Shown here in pieces: positions 21,251-33,000 of a stretch of DNA of 64,000 nt. The position numbers and the translations under genes are program-made. The DNA is from Lichenostomus cassidix (Eukaryota; Chordata; Aves; Passeriformes; Meliphagidae), in the NCBI GenBank assembly GCA_008360975.2, contig VLJF02000839.1:372001-436000 (forward strand). Reading direction: 5' to 3'. The notes beneath the pieces were generated by a model. It made no database searches and was not told where the DNA came from. It saw nothing but the letters and a program-made list of their open reading frames with translations. How positions within the stretch are numbered: the first letter of the stretch is position 1; each line of letters begins with the position of its first letter.

Positions 21251-21560
21251 CCCATGCCCAGCCCTTCCCATCCCAGCCCGGCCCGGCCCGGCCCGGCCCG
21301 GCTCTGCCCCGCGGCCCCGCTCGGCCCTTCCGGCCGCTGCGGAGTGCCCGAGCCGGCTCTGCCGCTGTCCCGCCGGGCCAAACCCCGGCCCCGGGGCCAT
21401 GGGCTGCTCCAGTTCCTCCGCGGCTGCCCGGTTAACCCTTCCCGCCTCCCGCTCCGGCCGGGCCGGGCCGGGCACGTGCGGAGCCGCGTCTGTGATTTGG
21501 GGGGCCCCGGGGCCGTGACGGGGCTGTGACGGGGCGGGGAGGGGAGGGGACAGGACTGTC
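21250..21560. promoter_or_regulatory. CpG island, candidate promoter
   Basis: Dense CG dinucleotides and CCCGGCCCGGCC tracts after a long repeat array. A short plus-strand frame starts at 21399 with MGCSSSSAAARLT, whose Met-Gly-Cys start resembles a myristoylated/palmitoylated N-terminus, but it has no clear splice donor or known homologue. I treat it as a CpG island of unknown purpose. Confidence 0.4.
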
Positions 21561-21659
21561 ACCGGCCAGGGACAGCGCCAGCTCGGCCAGGTGGCTTTGA
21601 AGCCCTCGGGGCTGGGCCTGGCACGGAATGAGGCAGGGTGGCACGGCCGGAGTGTGGAC

Positions 21660-22735
21660 ACTGGGGGAGGGGAGTGGGGATGGACAATGGGGTGGAAAAT
21701 GGGATGGAAAATAGGGATGGAAATAGGAATGGACACTGGGGGATGGGATTGGGGATGGACAACGGGGATGGACAATGGGGTGGAAAATGGGGATGGAAAT
21801 AGGAATGGACACTGGGGGATGGCAGTGGGGATGGAGAATGGGGATGAAAATAGGGATGGAAAATGGGGATGGACACTGGGAATGGACACTGGGGGATGGC
21901 AGTGGGGATAGAAATAGGGATGGAAAATGGGAATGAAAATGGGATGGAAAGAGGGATGGAAAATGGGAATGGAGAATGGGGATGGACACTTCAAATGGAC
22001 ACTCAGGATGAAGAGTGGACAATAGGGATGGACACAGGGAGTGGCACTGGTGATGGACACTGGGGACAGATGCTTAGGATGGCACTGGGGATAGAAAATA
22101 GGGATGGACAACGGGGGTGGACACTGGGGGATGGGAGTGGGGATGGAAATAGGGATGGAAAATGGGGATGAAAATGGGATGGAAAGAGGGATGGAAATAG
22201 GGATGGGAAATGGGGATGGACACTGGGAATGGTACTGGGGATGGACACTTCAAATTGACACTAAGGATGAAGAGTGGGCATGGACAATAGGGATGGACCT
22301 GGGGATGGGACTGGGGATAAGACTGGGGATGGACACTTCAGATGGACAGTGGGGATAGACAGTGGGGGTGGACACTCAGGGTGGACAGGTGGGATGGAAA
22401 ATGGGAATGGACACGGGGGGACCCTGGGGATGGACACTGGGGTGGCATTTTGGATAGACAGTGGGGATGGATGGTGGGTATTGACAACGTGTATGGAAAA
22501 TGTGTGTGGACACTGGGGTTGGACACTAGGGATGGACAATGGGGATGACACAGGAGATGGACACTGGAGGTGGCACTGGGAATGGACATGGGGGGTGGAC
22601 ACAAAGGGTGACACTGGGGGTGGACAGCTGGGATGGACATGGGGGACAGACATTGGGGACGGACAACGGGGTTGAATACAGGAGATGGACACTGGAGGTG
22701 GCACCGGGGATGGACAATGGGCATGGCACTGAGCA
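21660..22735. repeat. GGGGATGGACA minisatellite
   Basis: About 1 kb of GGGATGGAAAATGGGGATGGACACTGGGGATGGCAGTG. A block of about 400 bp (around 21660-22060) recurs with changes at 22060-22330, including CTTCAAATGGACACTCAGGATGAAGAGTGG. Confidence 0.9.
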
Positions 22736-22959
22736 CTGCAGAGTGGGTGGCACTGGTGGCAATGTCCTGGCTGTCCCCAAGAGCATGGTGGCCGCTGGTT
22801 TCCTTGGGGCAGGGTCTGAGGTGACTGCTCTGTCCCCAAAGGGGACACCCAGCCCTGCAGTGCCTGGCCCTGTCCCTCCATGGGGTCACAGAGGAGATGG
22901 GACAGCAAGGGACAACAAAGCCACAGGGCTGTCCTCCCTCCGGGCCAGCCTGGCACAGC

Positions 22960-23605
22960 TCCCAGCAGTGTCCCCTCACTGTCCCCTGCCCCAGCGGTGT
23001 CCCCTTGCTGTCCTCTGCCCCAGCCTGGCAGCTCCCATTGGTGTCCCTGCACTGTCCCCTGCCCCAGCCTGGCACAGGTCCAGGCAGTGTCACCGCACTG
23101 TCCTCTGCCCCAGCCTGACCCAACTCCCAGCAGTGTCCCCATACTGTCCCCTGTCCCAGCCTGGCACAGCTCCCAGTGGTGTCCCCACACTGTCCCCTGC
23201 CGCATCAGTGTCCCTGCACTGTCCCCTGTCCCAGCAGTGTCCCCCACTGTCCCCTACCCCTGTCTGGCACAGCTTCCAGTGGTGTCCCTGCACTGTCCCC
23301 TGCCCCAGCAGTGTCCCCGCACTGTCCCCTGCCCCAGCCTGGCACGGCTTTCAGCAGTGTCCCCACACTGTCCCCTGCCCCAGCAGTGTCCCCACACTGT
23401 CCCCTGCCCCAGCAGTGTCCCCGCACTGTCCCCTGCCCCAGCCTGGCACAGCTCCCAGCTGTTTCCCCACACTGTCCCCTGCCCCAGCAGTGTCCCCGCA
23501 CTGTCCCCTGCCCCAGCCTGGCACAACTCCCAGCTGTTTCCCCACACTGTCCCCTGCCCCAGCAGTGTCCCCGCACTGTCCCCACACTGTCCCCTGCCCC
23601 AGCCC
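22960..23605. repeat. CAGCAGTGTCCCCGCACTGTCCCCTGCC minisatellite
   Basis: About 20 units of 28 bp or 28 bp plus a CAGCCTGGCACAGCTCC insert; the last ten (about 23290-23600) are very homogeneous. The interval 23606-23990 is single copy with no gene recognised. Confidence 0.9.
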
Positions 23606-23999
23606 GGCCTTTGCCAGCTCTCGTTGTTTTCCAGCTGCTCTAACAATTAATCAGAGCCACTCCTGCGGGCTCGGGCAGCTCCCGAGGCTGTCCCCATCCC
23701 CCTGGAGGTGACACCTTTGCGTCATGCCCTGCTCCCTTCGCTCTGCCCCCGAGGGACACAGGTGGCACCGCGGGGACAAGGTGGCACTGGCAGGGTGGGG
23801 GTGGGGGAGAGCCCGTGGGGACCTTGCCACTGTCCCGCTGGATTTGGGGACAGGGTAAGGGACAAGAGTGGGGCAGGGGGGACAAGGAGCCCCAGGAGCA
23901 GCTCTTGGGGTGAGGGAAGGATGGAAAACTCCACTGGCTAAAAAACATTTAATTAAAAATTTGATTTAAAATGTGGATTAAAAATGGAAATGGAATCCC

Positions 24000-24355
24000 A
24001 AATCCGTGGGGAATCGGGATGGGGTCAGGGTTGGGATCAGGGATGGATCAGGATGGGATCGGGAATAGGATCGGGGATGGGATCGGGAATGGGATCAGGG
24101 ATGGGATCAGGAATGGGATCAGGGATGGGATCGGGAATGGGATCGGGAATGGGATCAGGATGGGATTGGGTTTGGGATTGGAATGGGATCGGGGATGGGA
24201 TCAGGGATGGGATCGGGAATGGGATTGGGAATGGGATCAGGGATGGGATCAGGATGGATTGGGTTTGGGATTGGAATGGGATCGGGAATAGGATCAGGAT
24301 GGGATCAGGGATGGGATCAGGAATGGAATTGGGATGGGATCGAGATGGGATCAGC
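24000..24355. repeat. GGGATCGGGAAT 12-bp tandem repeat
   Basis: About 28 units of GGGATCAGGAAT or GGGATCGGGGAT, with GGTTTGGGATTGGAAT inserted twice. From 24356 to 24840 the sequence is single copy; no exon could be supported. Confidence 0.9.
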
Positions 24356-24839
24356 TCTGGCCCTGCGCTGCACCTGAGCACAGAACTCCTCGGGAATTCC
24401 GGTGGCTCTGCAGAGGAAAGAATTCCCGAGTATCCCAGTGGCTCTGGGACAGCTCCGGCTGGCTGGGGACACAGAGGGGACCTGGGAGGTGACCCAGGCT
24501 GGGACACCAGGACAGAGCCCAGGTGGGTGCCGGGCTGGGGACAGCGATGGTGGCATTGCCACCTGTCCCCGCAGGATGCTCATCCCAACCCACCCGGCTC
24601 TGCCGTGCCACACCCCAACCTCCGTCCCGAGCACATTTTGGGGACAAAAATCTGCTTTTCCCTCTGTGTTTCACCCCCTTCATCCCTGCCAGACTCAGAT
24701 TCGGGATGCTGGGATCCAGGAGGAGGAACCGGAGCAGCTCGGGGTGTCCTCCCCCTCCCCGAATCGCTGCACCCCGAGGTGAGTCAGCCTGTGGTCGGCA
24801 GGAAATCACCGAAGCTCGCGGTGCCCCCGTTTCCCCGGC

Positions 24840-25215
24840 TGTAAAAATGCGGATAATGACACGGGGCCGCTCCGCCGAGGAGTTAATGAGCCGCGGGATT
24901 AATCAGGTTCCATGGTGACGCGGGCAGGGGTGGGAGAGGGAATTACCCAAATGCTGCTGCACTTTGAAGCTGTTCGGGGCCGCCGGGATTCGCTCATTAC
25001 CGCCCGGGTGACACCTTTCATCCTCCCCGGTGAATAGCCGCGGATTCCTGCCCGATGAGCCCCGGGCAGCCGCATCACGGCTGAGGATTCCAGGACGCCG
25101 GCAAGAGTGGCCACAGCGAGCTCTAATAAAGCTAATGACAGTGGCCCCGTGTTTGGGGAGCTCGGGGATGTCCAGGGCTGGATTTTCAGGAATTCAGCCC
25201 GGGCGCAGTTCGCAG
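24840..25215. other. single-copy, less GC-rich island, candidate conserved noncoding element
   Basis: About 375 bases without repeats in a repeat-dominated region. It contains AT-rich clusters such as GAGTTAATGAGC, GGGATTAATCAGG and AATAAAGCTAATGACAG, which resemble homeodomain-type sites. No open frame with splice signals was found. A regulatory role is a guess from composition only. Confidence 0.3.
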
Positions 25216-25274
25216 CAGCTGCGGGGGCAAATAAAAAGTGGGGAAACAACGTGAGAGGAGGGAGGTGGAGGTTG

Positions 25275-26330
25275 GGAGGGTGAGGTGGTTTTGAAAATGA
25301 GGTGGTCACGAAAATCTGAGCCGGTGACAAAACCTGAGCCAGTGACAAAACCTGAACCAGCCCTAAAAATCTGAGCCAGTGACAAAAACTGAGCCAGTCC
25401 CAAAAACCTGAGACGGTGACAAAACCTGAACCAGCCCTAAAAACCTGAGCCAGCCCCAAAATCAGAACAAACCCCAAACACTGAATCAGCTCCAAACCCT
25501 GAATCAGCCCCTAAAACCTGAATTAGCCCAAAAAACTTGAATCAGTCCTAAAATCTGAATTAGCCTCCTAAGCTTCAACCAGCCACAAAGGCTGAACCAA
25601 CCTCAAAATCTGAACAACCCCAAAAACCTAAATCAGCCCCAAAAACCTGAACCAGCCTCAAAAACCTGAGCCAGCCCCAAAGAATGAATCAGTTCCAAAA
25701 TCTGAACCAGGCAAAAAACCTGAACCAGCCCCAAAACTTGAATTGGCCCCAAAAACTTCGACCAGTGACAAAAACTGAAACAACCCCAAAACCTGAATTA
25801 GCCACAAAACCTGAACTGGCCCCAAAATCTGAATTGGCCCCAAAAACCTGAATCAGTGCAAGAAAACCAAGCCAGCCCCAAAACCTGGATCAGTTACAAA
25901 ATCTGAATTGACCCCAAAAAGTGAATGAGCCCCAAAACCTGAACCAACCCCAAAATCTGAATCAACCTCAAAATTTGAATCAGCCCCCAAAGCTGAACCA
26001 ACCCCAAAACCTGAACCAACCCCAAACTTGAACTAATCCCAAAATCTGAACCAACCCCAAATCCTGAATCAACCTCAAAACATGAACCAGTCCAAAAACC
26101 TGAACCAGTGACAAACCCTGAATCAACCCCAAACCCTGAATCAACCCCAAACCCTGAATCAGCCCCAAACCCTGAATCAGCCCCAAACCCTGAATCAGCC
26201 CCAAAGCCTGAGCCAACCCTAAAAACTGAACCAACCCTAAAAACTGAACCAACCCTAAAAACTGAACCAACCCTAAAAACTGCGCCAGGCCCAAAGGCTG
26301 AACCAACCCCGAATCCTGCTCACCTTTTCC
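25275..26330. repeat. CCTGAACCAGCCCCAAAAA minisatellite
   Basis: About 55 units of 17-20 bp (CCTGAATCAGCCCCAAAAA, CTGAACCAACCCTAAAAA). Part of it (about 25710-25820) is duplicated at 27383-27510. From 26331 to 27130 the sequence is single copy apart from a CCCCAAAAC run at 26995-27065; no gene was recognised. Confidence 0.9.
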
Positions 26331-27129
26331 CTCTCCCCAAAACCCCAAACCTGACTCATCTGGGACACGTTTTAGGACACCGCAGAGCTTCCAAACAGGA
26401 AGCGAAGCCCAACGACTCCCAGGGACATTTTGGGAGGTCAAAACGAGGCTAAATGGGAGCAGGTTGGGGTAATGGCCCCATGCAGGGTGCTGCAGGGCCT
26501 TAATGAGGTGTTTTAATTAGGGCCGGGGATCCTAAAGTCCAGCTCGGCTCCTAAACCATCCCTGGGCACAAACACAGCTCTGCTGCCTCTCCCGGGGATT
26601 TTGGGATAAGTGAGGTGGAATTTTGGGTGGCAGGTGCTGCCAGCTCTGTCCAGATGGAGCTTTTTTGGGTTGTCGAAAAGGTTTTCTGGTGGTTTTTTGG
26701 GATTTTTTGGGATTATTCAGTGTCATATTCCAGGTGTTCCATGCTCGTTGCCCATCCCTGATCCCTGAGATTTTGGGACAGAGCAGTGACACCCCCGGGT
26801 CCCCAAATCCCCGCAGGGCTCAGGCACAGCCTCACATGAGTTCCCACAACAGGTTTTTGGGGATGATTCCCATGATTTTGGGTTTGTCCCCCAGGGGTGG
26901 CAGCACTCCGGGACAGGCAGTGACATCCTGAATAATCACAGTGGGGTTGCCGGAGCCCGGGAGCTGAGGGAAAGGAGGAAGTGAGAGACCCCAAGCACCC
27001 CAAAACCCCCCAAAACCCCCCAAAACCCCCAAAATCCCCCAAAACCGCAAAATCCCCCCAAAATCTGTGGTCGGTGTGGGAACAGTGGTGTTAGGGAAGC
27101 GAGGAGCCTCAGCTGCAGCTCCAGCAGCA

Positions 27130-27335
27130 CCGTGGCCACCGGGAGTTGGGGACAGCTGGCTCTGTCCCCTGCCGGGAGCTGTCCTTTGTCCCTCTCCCCT
27201 GGCCACCGGGATCTGTCCCTGTCCCTTGCTCATGGCCACCGGGAGCCACAGGGACTCGGGAAAATCCAGATGGGACCAGCGCAGAGTGACCCCAAGTGGC
27301 CAGGACTGGCGAGGAGTGGCGGGGGAGGGACCTGG
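27130..27335. other. diverged copy of the 3' flank of the last FCRL unit
   Basis: GGGAAAATCCAGATGGGACC, CAGCGCAGAGTGACC and the surrounding 70 bases align at roughly 75-80 % with 49405-49475, which follows FCRL unit D. The CTGGCTCTGTCCCCTGCCGG / GGCCACCGGGA text to the left also has counterparts at 49290-49380. This suggests the remnant of an FCRL unit that once lay 5' of unit A. Confidence 0.45.
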
Positions 27336-27382
27336 GGACAGCTCCAGGACCTGGGGACAATTCAGGACTTGGGGACAAACCA

Positions 27383-27510
27383 GGCAAAAAACCTGAACCA
27401 GCCCCAAAATTCGAACTAGCCTCAAAACTTGAATTGGACCCAAAAACTTCAGCCAGTGACAAAAACTGAAACAACCCCAAAACCTGAACTAGCCACAAAA
27501 CCTGAACCTT
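27383..27510. repeat. displaced copy of the 25.7-kb minisatellite segment
   Basis: Begins CAGGCAAAAAACCTGAACCA and follows the 25710-25820 sequence nearly base for base, about 1.7 kb away. It is followed at 27515-27590 by four TTCCAGGACCTGGGGACAG units. Confidence 0.75.
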
Positions 27511-27739
27511 GCCAGGACTTGGGGACAGTTCCAGGACCTGGGGACAGTTCCAGGACCTGGGGACAGTTCCAGGACCTGGGGACAGCGAGGCCATCCCGCG
27601 GCAGCGCTGGGCAGCTCCCTGTGCAGCCTGAGTGCGGCTGTCCCTTTGCTGTCCCCAGAGTGCCACCTGCTGAAGGGACACGGGGCGGGGGAGGATTCCC
27701 AATCCCCGGAGTGGCTTCCCCGAGCCCATGTGGGGTTGC

Positions 27740-27875
27740 CCTGGAATTTTGTTTCCCGGGAATTCTGTTTCTCGGGAATTCTTTTTCCTTGGGATTCTGT
27801 TTTCTATGAATTTTGTTTCCTTGGGATTCTGTTTTCTGAGAATTTTGTTTCCTTGGGATTCTGTTTCCAGTTTCA
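27740..27875. repeat. TTTCCTTGGGATTCTGTTT tandem repeat
   Basis: About six units of GAATTTTGTTTCCTTGGGATTCTG, 22-44 bp long, AT-rich compared with the surroundings. Around 28095-28160 a single-copy patch has ATTAATTAATCC, CCAATTAGG and AGATAAGAG motifs. Confidence 0.8.
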
Positions 27876-28549
27876 AATCCCAGCTCCAGTCCCATGGCCG
27901 CACACTGTGCCGTTCCCTGGGGTTTTTCTCCAGGCGATATTCCCAAATTTTGGCTCCTCTGGCTCCTCTCCAGTGTCTCTCCCACAGCCCAGCCCGGCAG
28001 GTCCCGGCGCTGCTTCCCAAATTTTGGGTGCTGCACTGAAGGGTTTGGCGCCAAACCCCCGGAGGTGACAGCGCTGTCACTGTCCCCAGAGCCGGAAACT
28101 GCTGGCATTAATTAATCCCGGCAATCCAATTAGGAGATTTTTATCCAGGTGCCTCCGAGATAAGAGATCCCAAACCCGCCCGGGGCTCCTTGTCGGGGAA
28201 CAGGGAGATGGGAGAGTTCCCAAACCTGCCGCCCCACGAGGCAAACCAGCTCCCCAAACCGGTTGGGAGTGGAGATAATCCCATTCCAGGCTCCTCTCCA
28301 AGCCTCTGGAAACCCCAAATGGGTTTGGCAAACCGTTCGGGGCAGGTTTATGGCGAGGGAAAACACGGCCGAGCCCTAAACCCGCCCTGCCCGGGAGAGA
28401 GCTGCGAGGAGCGGCGGAAGGGGAAGGAAAACCCAAACCGAGCCCTGCCAGAAAGTGTCCCCAGCCCCGCGGGGACAGCGGCCCTGGGCTCTGCCGAGAG
28501 ACCGCGGGGACAATGCGGGGACAGCGCGGGGACACAGCCGAGCTTTTCC

Positions 28550-28815
28550 TTCCAGCGCCGGGCAGAAGGAGCTGCAGCTCGCTGTTTGTCCCCTCTCGGT
28601 GACACCCTGCGCGGGCCAGGTGACCTGCGGCGGTGCCACCGTGTCCCCATAGGCATCCATCCCGCAGCTCCCGAGACCCTCGGGCCGAGCTGGAGCCCCG
28701 AGAGCCCCGGGACGGAGCCGGGGACAGCCTGAGGTGTCCCCCGAGCCCAGCCCAGCCCCGCCGCAGCCCTGCCCGGTGCCCCCCGGTGCCCAAAGCCCCG
28801 CAGCCGGCGCTCCCC
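28550..28815 (+). repeat. founder copy of the FCRL 5' module
   Basis: The segment with CTCTCGGTGACACCC, ACCTGCGGCGGTGCCACC and GGACAGCCTGAGGTGTCCCC is present again upstream of units B (33895-34025), C (38350-38625) and D (43880-44155). Here it is 1.3 kb from exon 1 rather than about 0.3 kb. It lies in a CpG-rich stretch and is likely part of the ancestral 5' region of the FCRL unit. Confidence 0.65.
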
Positions 28816-29060
28816 GAGCGGCTCTGAGCCCCGCAGCTGCTGCGGAGCCTCGGCCGGGCTCAGCCCTGGGGCGGGCGGGGGGCGCCGGGAGGGAGGGAGC
28901 GGGAGGCTGGGGGAGAGCAGGGAGCCCGGCAGGAGCCGCCGGGCCTGCGGGAGCGGAGTGCTGGGCTCGGTCACCGGGGCAGGTGGCGCTGCCATGGCGC
29001 TGCGAGTGGCGCGACTGTCCCGGGCTGCGGCAGCGACGGTGGCCATGTGTCCGGAGCGGC
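28690..29060 (+). promoter_or_regulatory. CpG island upstream of the FCRL array
   Basis: Dense CG dinucleotides (GGGGCGGGCGGGGGGCGCCGGG and similar). A short frame MALRVARLSR at 28994 has no recognisable homologue. The island may serve the FCRL array or an unannotated transcript. Confidence 0.4.
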
Positions 29061-29256
29061 TGGGACAGCGTGTCCGGAGCCACTGTGGCCATCCAGCCGG
29101 GGTCACCCCCAGCCCCAGCATGGCCGCGGGGCAGAGCCGCTGCTCGCTATTTCCACTCTTGTCCCCAGGACAGAACCCCTGGCTGTGTCCCCCAGGACAG
29201 AACGTGTCACCCCCCGGGTGACTCTGAGCACAAACAGCCTCTTCCTTCTGCTGCAG

Positions 29257-29274
29257 GAAAGGGAAAGTGAAAGT
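29257..29274 (+). promoter_or_regulatory. ISRE-like array of three GAAANN hexamers
   Basis: GAAAGGGAAAGTGAAAGT fits the interferon-stimulated response element and IRF consensus (GAAANNGAAA) three times in a row, 820 bases upstream of the FCRL unit A start codon. Functional use is inference; units B-D lack it in their shorter upstream regions. The rest of 29060-30096 holds no recognisable gene. Confidence 0.45.
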
Positions 29275-30096
29275 GTTGGGGGCACAGCTGGACACCCCCA
29301 TCCCCCACAGCCCCCCAACCCTCCCTGAACTCCCTTCTCCCCCTCCTCAGGGTCACCCAAACCCGATCCCTGCTCAGGAGCTCCCCGGGATCGCCGAGCC
29401 GGGAATTGGGGCAGTGCGAAATTGAGGGGAAAAGGGAAGAAATGGAACTAAAGAGAGGGAAAAGCCCCTGGGAGGGGAAGAGGGGGAAGCACAGAGGCAG
29501 AGCTGCCCGGAATCCCCCCGGAGTGACCCCCAGGCCATGAGGAGCCCGAGGGGCTGTGCTGGGCCCTGGGTCACCCCAACATCTGAGGCACCCAGTGCAG
29601 GAGCTGTGACCCACATGCCCACCCAGCCACTGCCCATCCCTGGCACCCCCATTGCCCTGGGAACCCAACCATGGCACCCCCATTCCCTATGTCCCCCCAG
29701 CCTGGCACTGCCATTGCCCAGGGTCTCCATGGCCCAGGACCCCCATTGCCGAGGAGCCCCCCTCCCCTTGATTCCATCCCCTGCACCCTCCCTTCCCCCA
29801 GGACCCCCATTGCTCTGGGACCTCAATCTTTGGCTCTCCTGAGCTCCTGTGTCCCAAATCGTCGAATTCCCGTGTCCCACCATGTCCCCAGCCTGTCCCC
29901 ACCATGTCCCCGCCATGTCCCTGCCCTGCCCCCAGCTTGTGGCCAGCCTGTCCCCTCCCTGCCCCCACCCTGTATCAAACACTCCCGAGCGCAAGATGTG
30001 ACCTCGCTTCCTTCCCCTTCGGCCCAAGAGCCACCGACAGGGACAGGTGGCCCCGGCAGTGTGTGACAGCCAGCCCGGGTGGCCGGGGACAGCGGG

Positions 30097-33000
30097 ATGG
30101 CCGGGAAGGTGGCACTGCTGCTGTGGGGTGAGTGCCCTGGGCACAGGGGTGACAGCCCAGGGATGGCCCTGGTGAGGCAGAGAGCGGTGGGGAGGGGGCA
30201 CAGGGGGCTGCGGGGTCCCCTGAGGTCCCCAATGCCAGCAGAGCCAGTCCGTGGGGGTGACCAGGGTTGTGGGGTGGCCTTGGGGACAGGAGAGAGGGGA
30301 CAGAAAGGTGGGGACAGTATTGGGGGACACGGGTGTGGGGAGGGACCATGGGGCTGGGGCGGGTGTGGGGACAGGGGCAGGGACACAGGGCTGCAGGGAC
30401 AGGGACAGGGGGACAAGGGGAAAAGGGGAAAAGGGGACAAGGGGACAAGGCCACAAGGGGACAAGGACCATCAGGACGGAATATGGGGACAGGTGTTGTG
30501 GGGCAGGTGGGGTGACCTGTGCCAGCACGGGGTTGGCGCAGTGTCCCCATCCCTGAGCACTCCGTGCCACTGTAATGTCCCTCCCGGGACCGTTTGGGGA
30601 CAATGCCACACTACCCTCCTGTATGTCGCTGTCCCCATGGTGCCACCCTGACTCAGCCCTGTCCTTTCTCCCTTCCAGCCCAGACCCTCAGCCTCACTGG
30701 TGAGTCCCCAAGGCATGCCATGTCCCTGCCCGACTGTCCCCAGCCCTGTGCTGGCCCTGGCAGGCTGGTGTCCCCTGGTGTCCCCTGTCACCTGCAGGTG
30801 CTCAGACCACCCAGCTCCTCGTGGATCCCCCCTGGACACCAGCGGTGTTGTGGGACAGAGTGACACTGACCTGCCAGGGCTCAGGGACATCCCGTGACAC
30901 CAGGTGGTACACAAGGATGGGCAGCGCTGGTGGCTGGAGGGACCCGACCGCATCTCGGACATCAATATTGGCACCTACGAGTGTGACAGACCTGGCACCG
31001 GGCTCAGCCCCAATGTGAGCGTCGTAAACAGTGAGGAGGGTTGGGTGTCCCCAGCCTGTCACCCGCGGGGACCCCGAGTCACCCCCTGGTGTGACAAGAG
31101 CCTGTCCCCTGCACACGGGGACATCCCAGAGCATCCCAGTGCCATGGGACCCCTCTGTTGGGACTGGGGACCCTCTGGTGCTCTGTGTGTGACACAGTGG
31201 GGGTCCCGGTGCCATCGGGACATGCCGGTGTGATGTGTCCCCACTTGTCCCCAGACTGGCTGGTGCTGCAGGTGCCAGCGCGGCCGCTGCTGGAGGGGGA
31301 CACGGTGACACTGCGCTGCCAGGTCAGGGAGAGCTACTCTGTCACCTCGGTGTCCTTCTACCATGAGGAGGAGGAACTGGCAAGGTCTGTCCCTGGGACC
31401 GAGCTGTCCCTGTCCCCCCTGCAGCTGAACCACAGTGGCAGCTATCGCTGCAGGGGCTGGTTGGACTCTGAGCTATCATGGGAATGGAAGGTGTCGAAGC
31501 CAGTCACAGTGACAGTGACAGTGCATGGTGAGCACCACACAGCCACCACCCCGACAACCCCACAGCCTCTCCCCAGCCACGTTGGGGTCACTGTCCCCAT
31601 CTCCCATCACCGCCTGGAGTCCTCCATCCTTCCCCTACAGCCCCTCTGAGTTCCCCAGTTTCAACTGGAGCACTCCAGCCCTGTTGGAGGTCCCTCCAGT
31701 GTCCCCAGGTCACACCACCCCTTTCTGCATCCCCTCACCCCTCTCTGGGGTCCCCTATATCCCTTTCCATGTCTCCCATCCCTGAATCTCCCACCACTCC
31801 CTTTCTCACCCACTCAGGTCTCCTCCATCCTCTCCCACATCTCCTCCCTCCCCTCCTCCTGTCCCCGATCCCACCTGTATCCCCCCTGCAGGTGTCCCAA
31901 TCTCGGGAGCGTCACTGTCATCGCAGCCCCCCAATGGACAGGTGGCACTGGGTGACAGCCTGGTGCTGAGCTGCACGGTGGCCGTAGGGACGGGTCCCCT
32001 GTCCTTCTCCTGGCACCGGGAGGGCTCGGGGGCACCACGGGTGATTGGCCCAAAGCTGGAGCTGCGCAGTGTTGGCGTGAATGACGGCAGTCACTATCGG
32101 TGCCGGGTCAGCAACGGGGACAGGACGGTTGAGAGTGACCCATTGATGGTCACCGTCCTGGGTGACCAGGACCCTCGGGCTGGGGGTGACCCCAAACTCG
32201 GCATCCCCAATCCCACCCATCCCATCCTCATTGCCCACAGCTGGTGCAGCTCCCTCAGCCCCGTCTCTGTCCCCGCAGTGCCCGTGGCCAATGCCACCAT
32301 CACCCCTGGCCCCCCGGCACTCCAGGTGCACACAGGTGACCCCGTGACCCTGCGCTGCTCGGTGCAGGTGGGCTCAGCACCTGTCACCTTCACCTGGCTG
32401 CACGATTGTGGCTAGCACAGGTTTTTCCCATGAGAAATTTTCTTGTGTTTTATAAATAAAGATAAAGTTTGGATGTTGTTGGAGCAGTGTCCCAGAACTT
32501 GGGCAGTGCAGGCCTGGCCAATCAGGCCTGGGGGAAGGCTTCTGACTGACCAATCTGGGTGACTTTTGAGAACTCTATATATGTGATGAAATCAAAACAA
32601 TAAAGGTCATTCCTTCTTGCCACCGAGAACTGGTGCCTTCATTACTCTGCTAGCTGCTCAACAGCGACACACGATGGGCAGGAGGTGGCCCAGGGTCCCT
32701 TCCTGGAGCTTGGGGACATCGATGTGGGACATTCTGGCACCTACCAGTGCGTGGCCACCAACCAGCTGGATGAGCACTGCGTGTTCCATGTGCTCAGCCC
32801 AGAGCTGGCCCTGGAGGTGACACCGTGGGGACACTGGGGCACAGGTGGGGTCACATGGGGTCACGGGGAGTTGAGCACTCCTGGGGTTCCGGGTGACCTC
32901 AGTGTCTCCCTGCGTCCCCAGCAGTGGCTGTGAACGTTGGCAGGACCCTCCTGTACCTGGTGCTGCTCCTGGCTGTCATCGGGGGCTGTCACTGGTGGCA

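Noticed and set aside
19046..23247. Long frames on both strands between VSIG8 and the FCRL array
   Set aside because: All coincide with minisatellites (GGATGGAGGAG, GGATGGACA, CAGTGTCCCC) and change content with the repeat unit; no conserved domain is visible.
24841..25215. tRNA or small RNA gene in the single-copy island
   Set aside because: No cloverleaf, A/B box or snRNA-type motif could be found by eye.
29374..30609. About 410-codon minus-strand frame opposite the FCRL unit A start
   Set aside because: It is antisense to the duplicated 5' module and recurs opposite units B, C and D. It is Pro/Ser-rich without any recognisable family.
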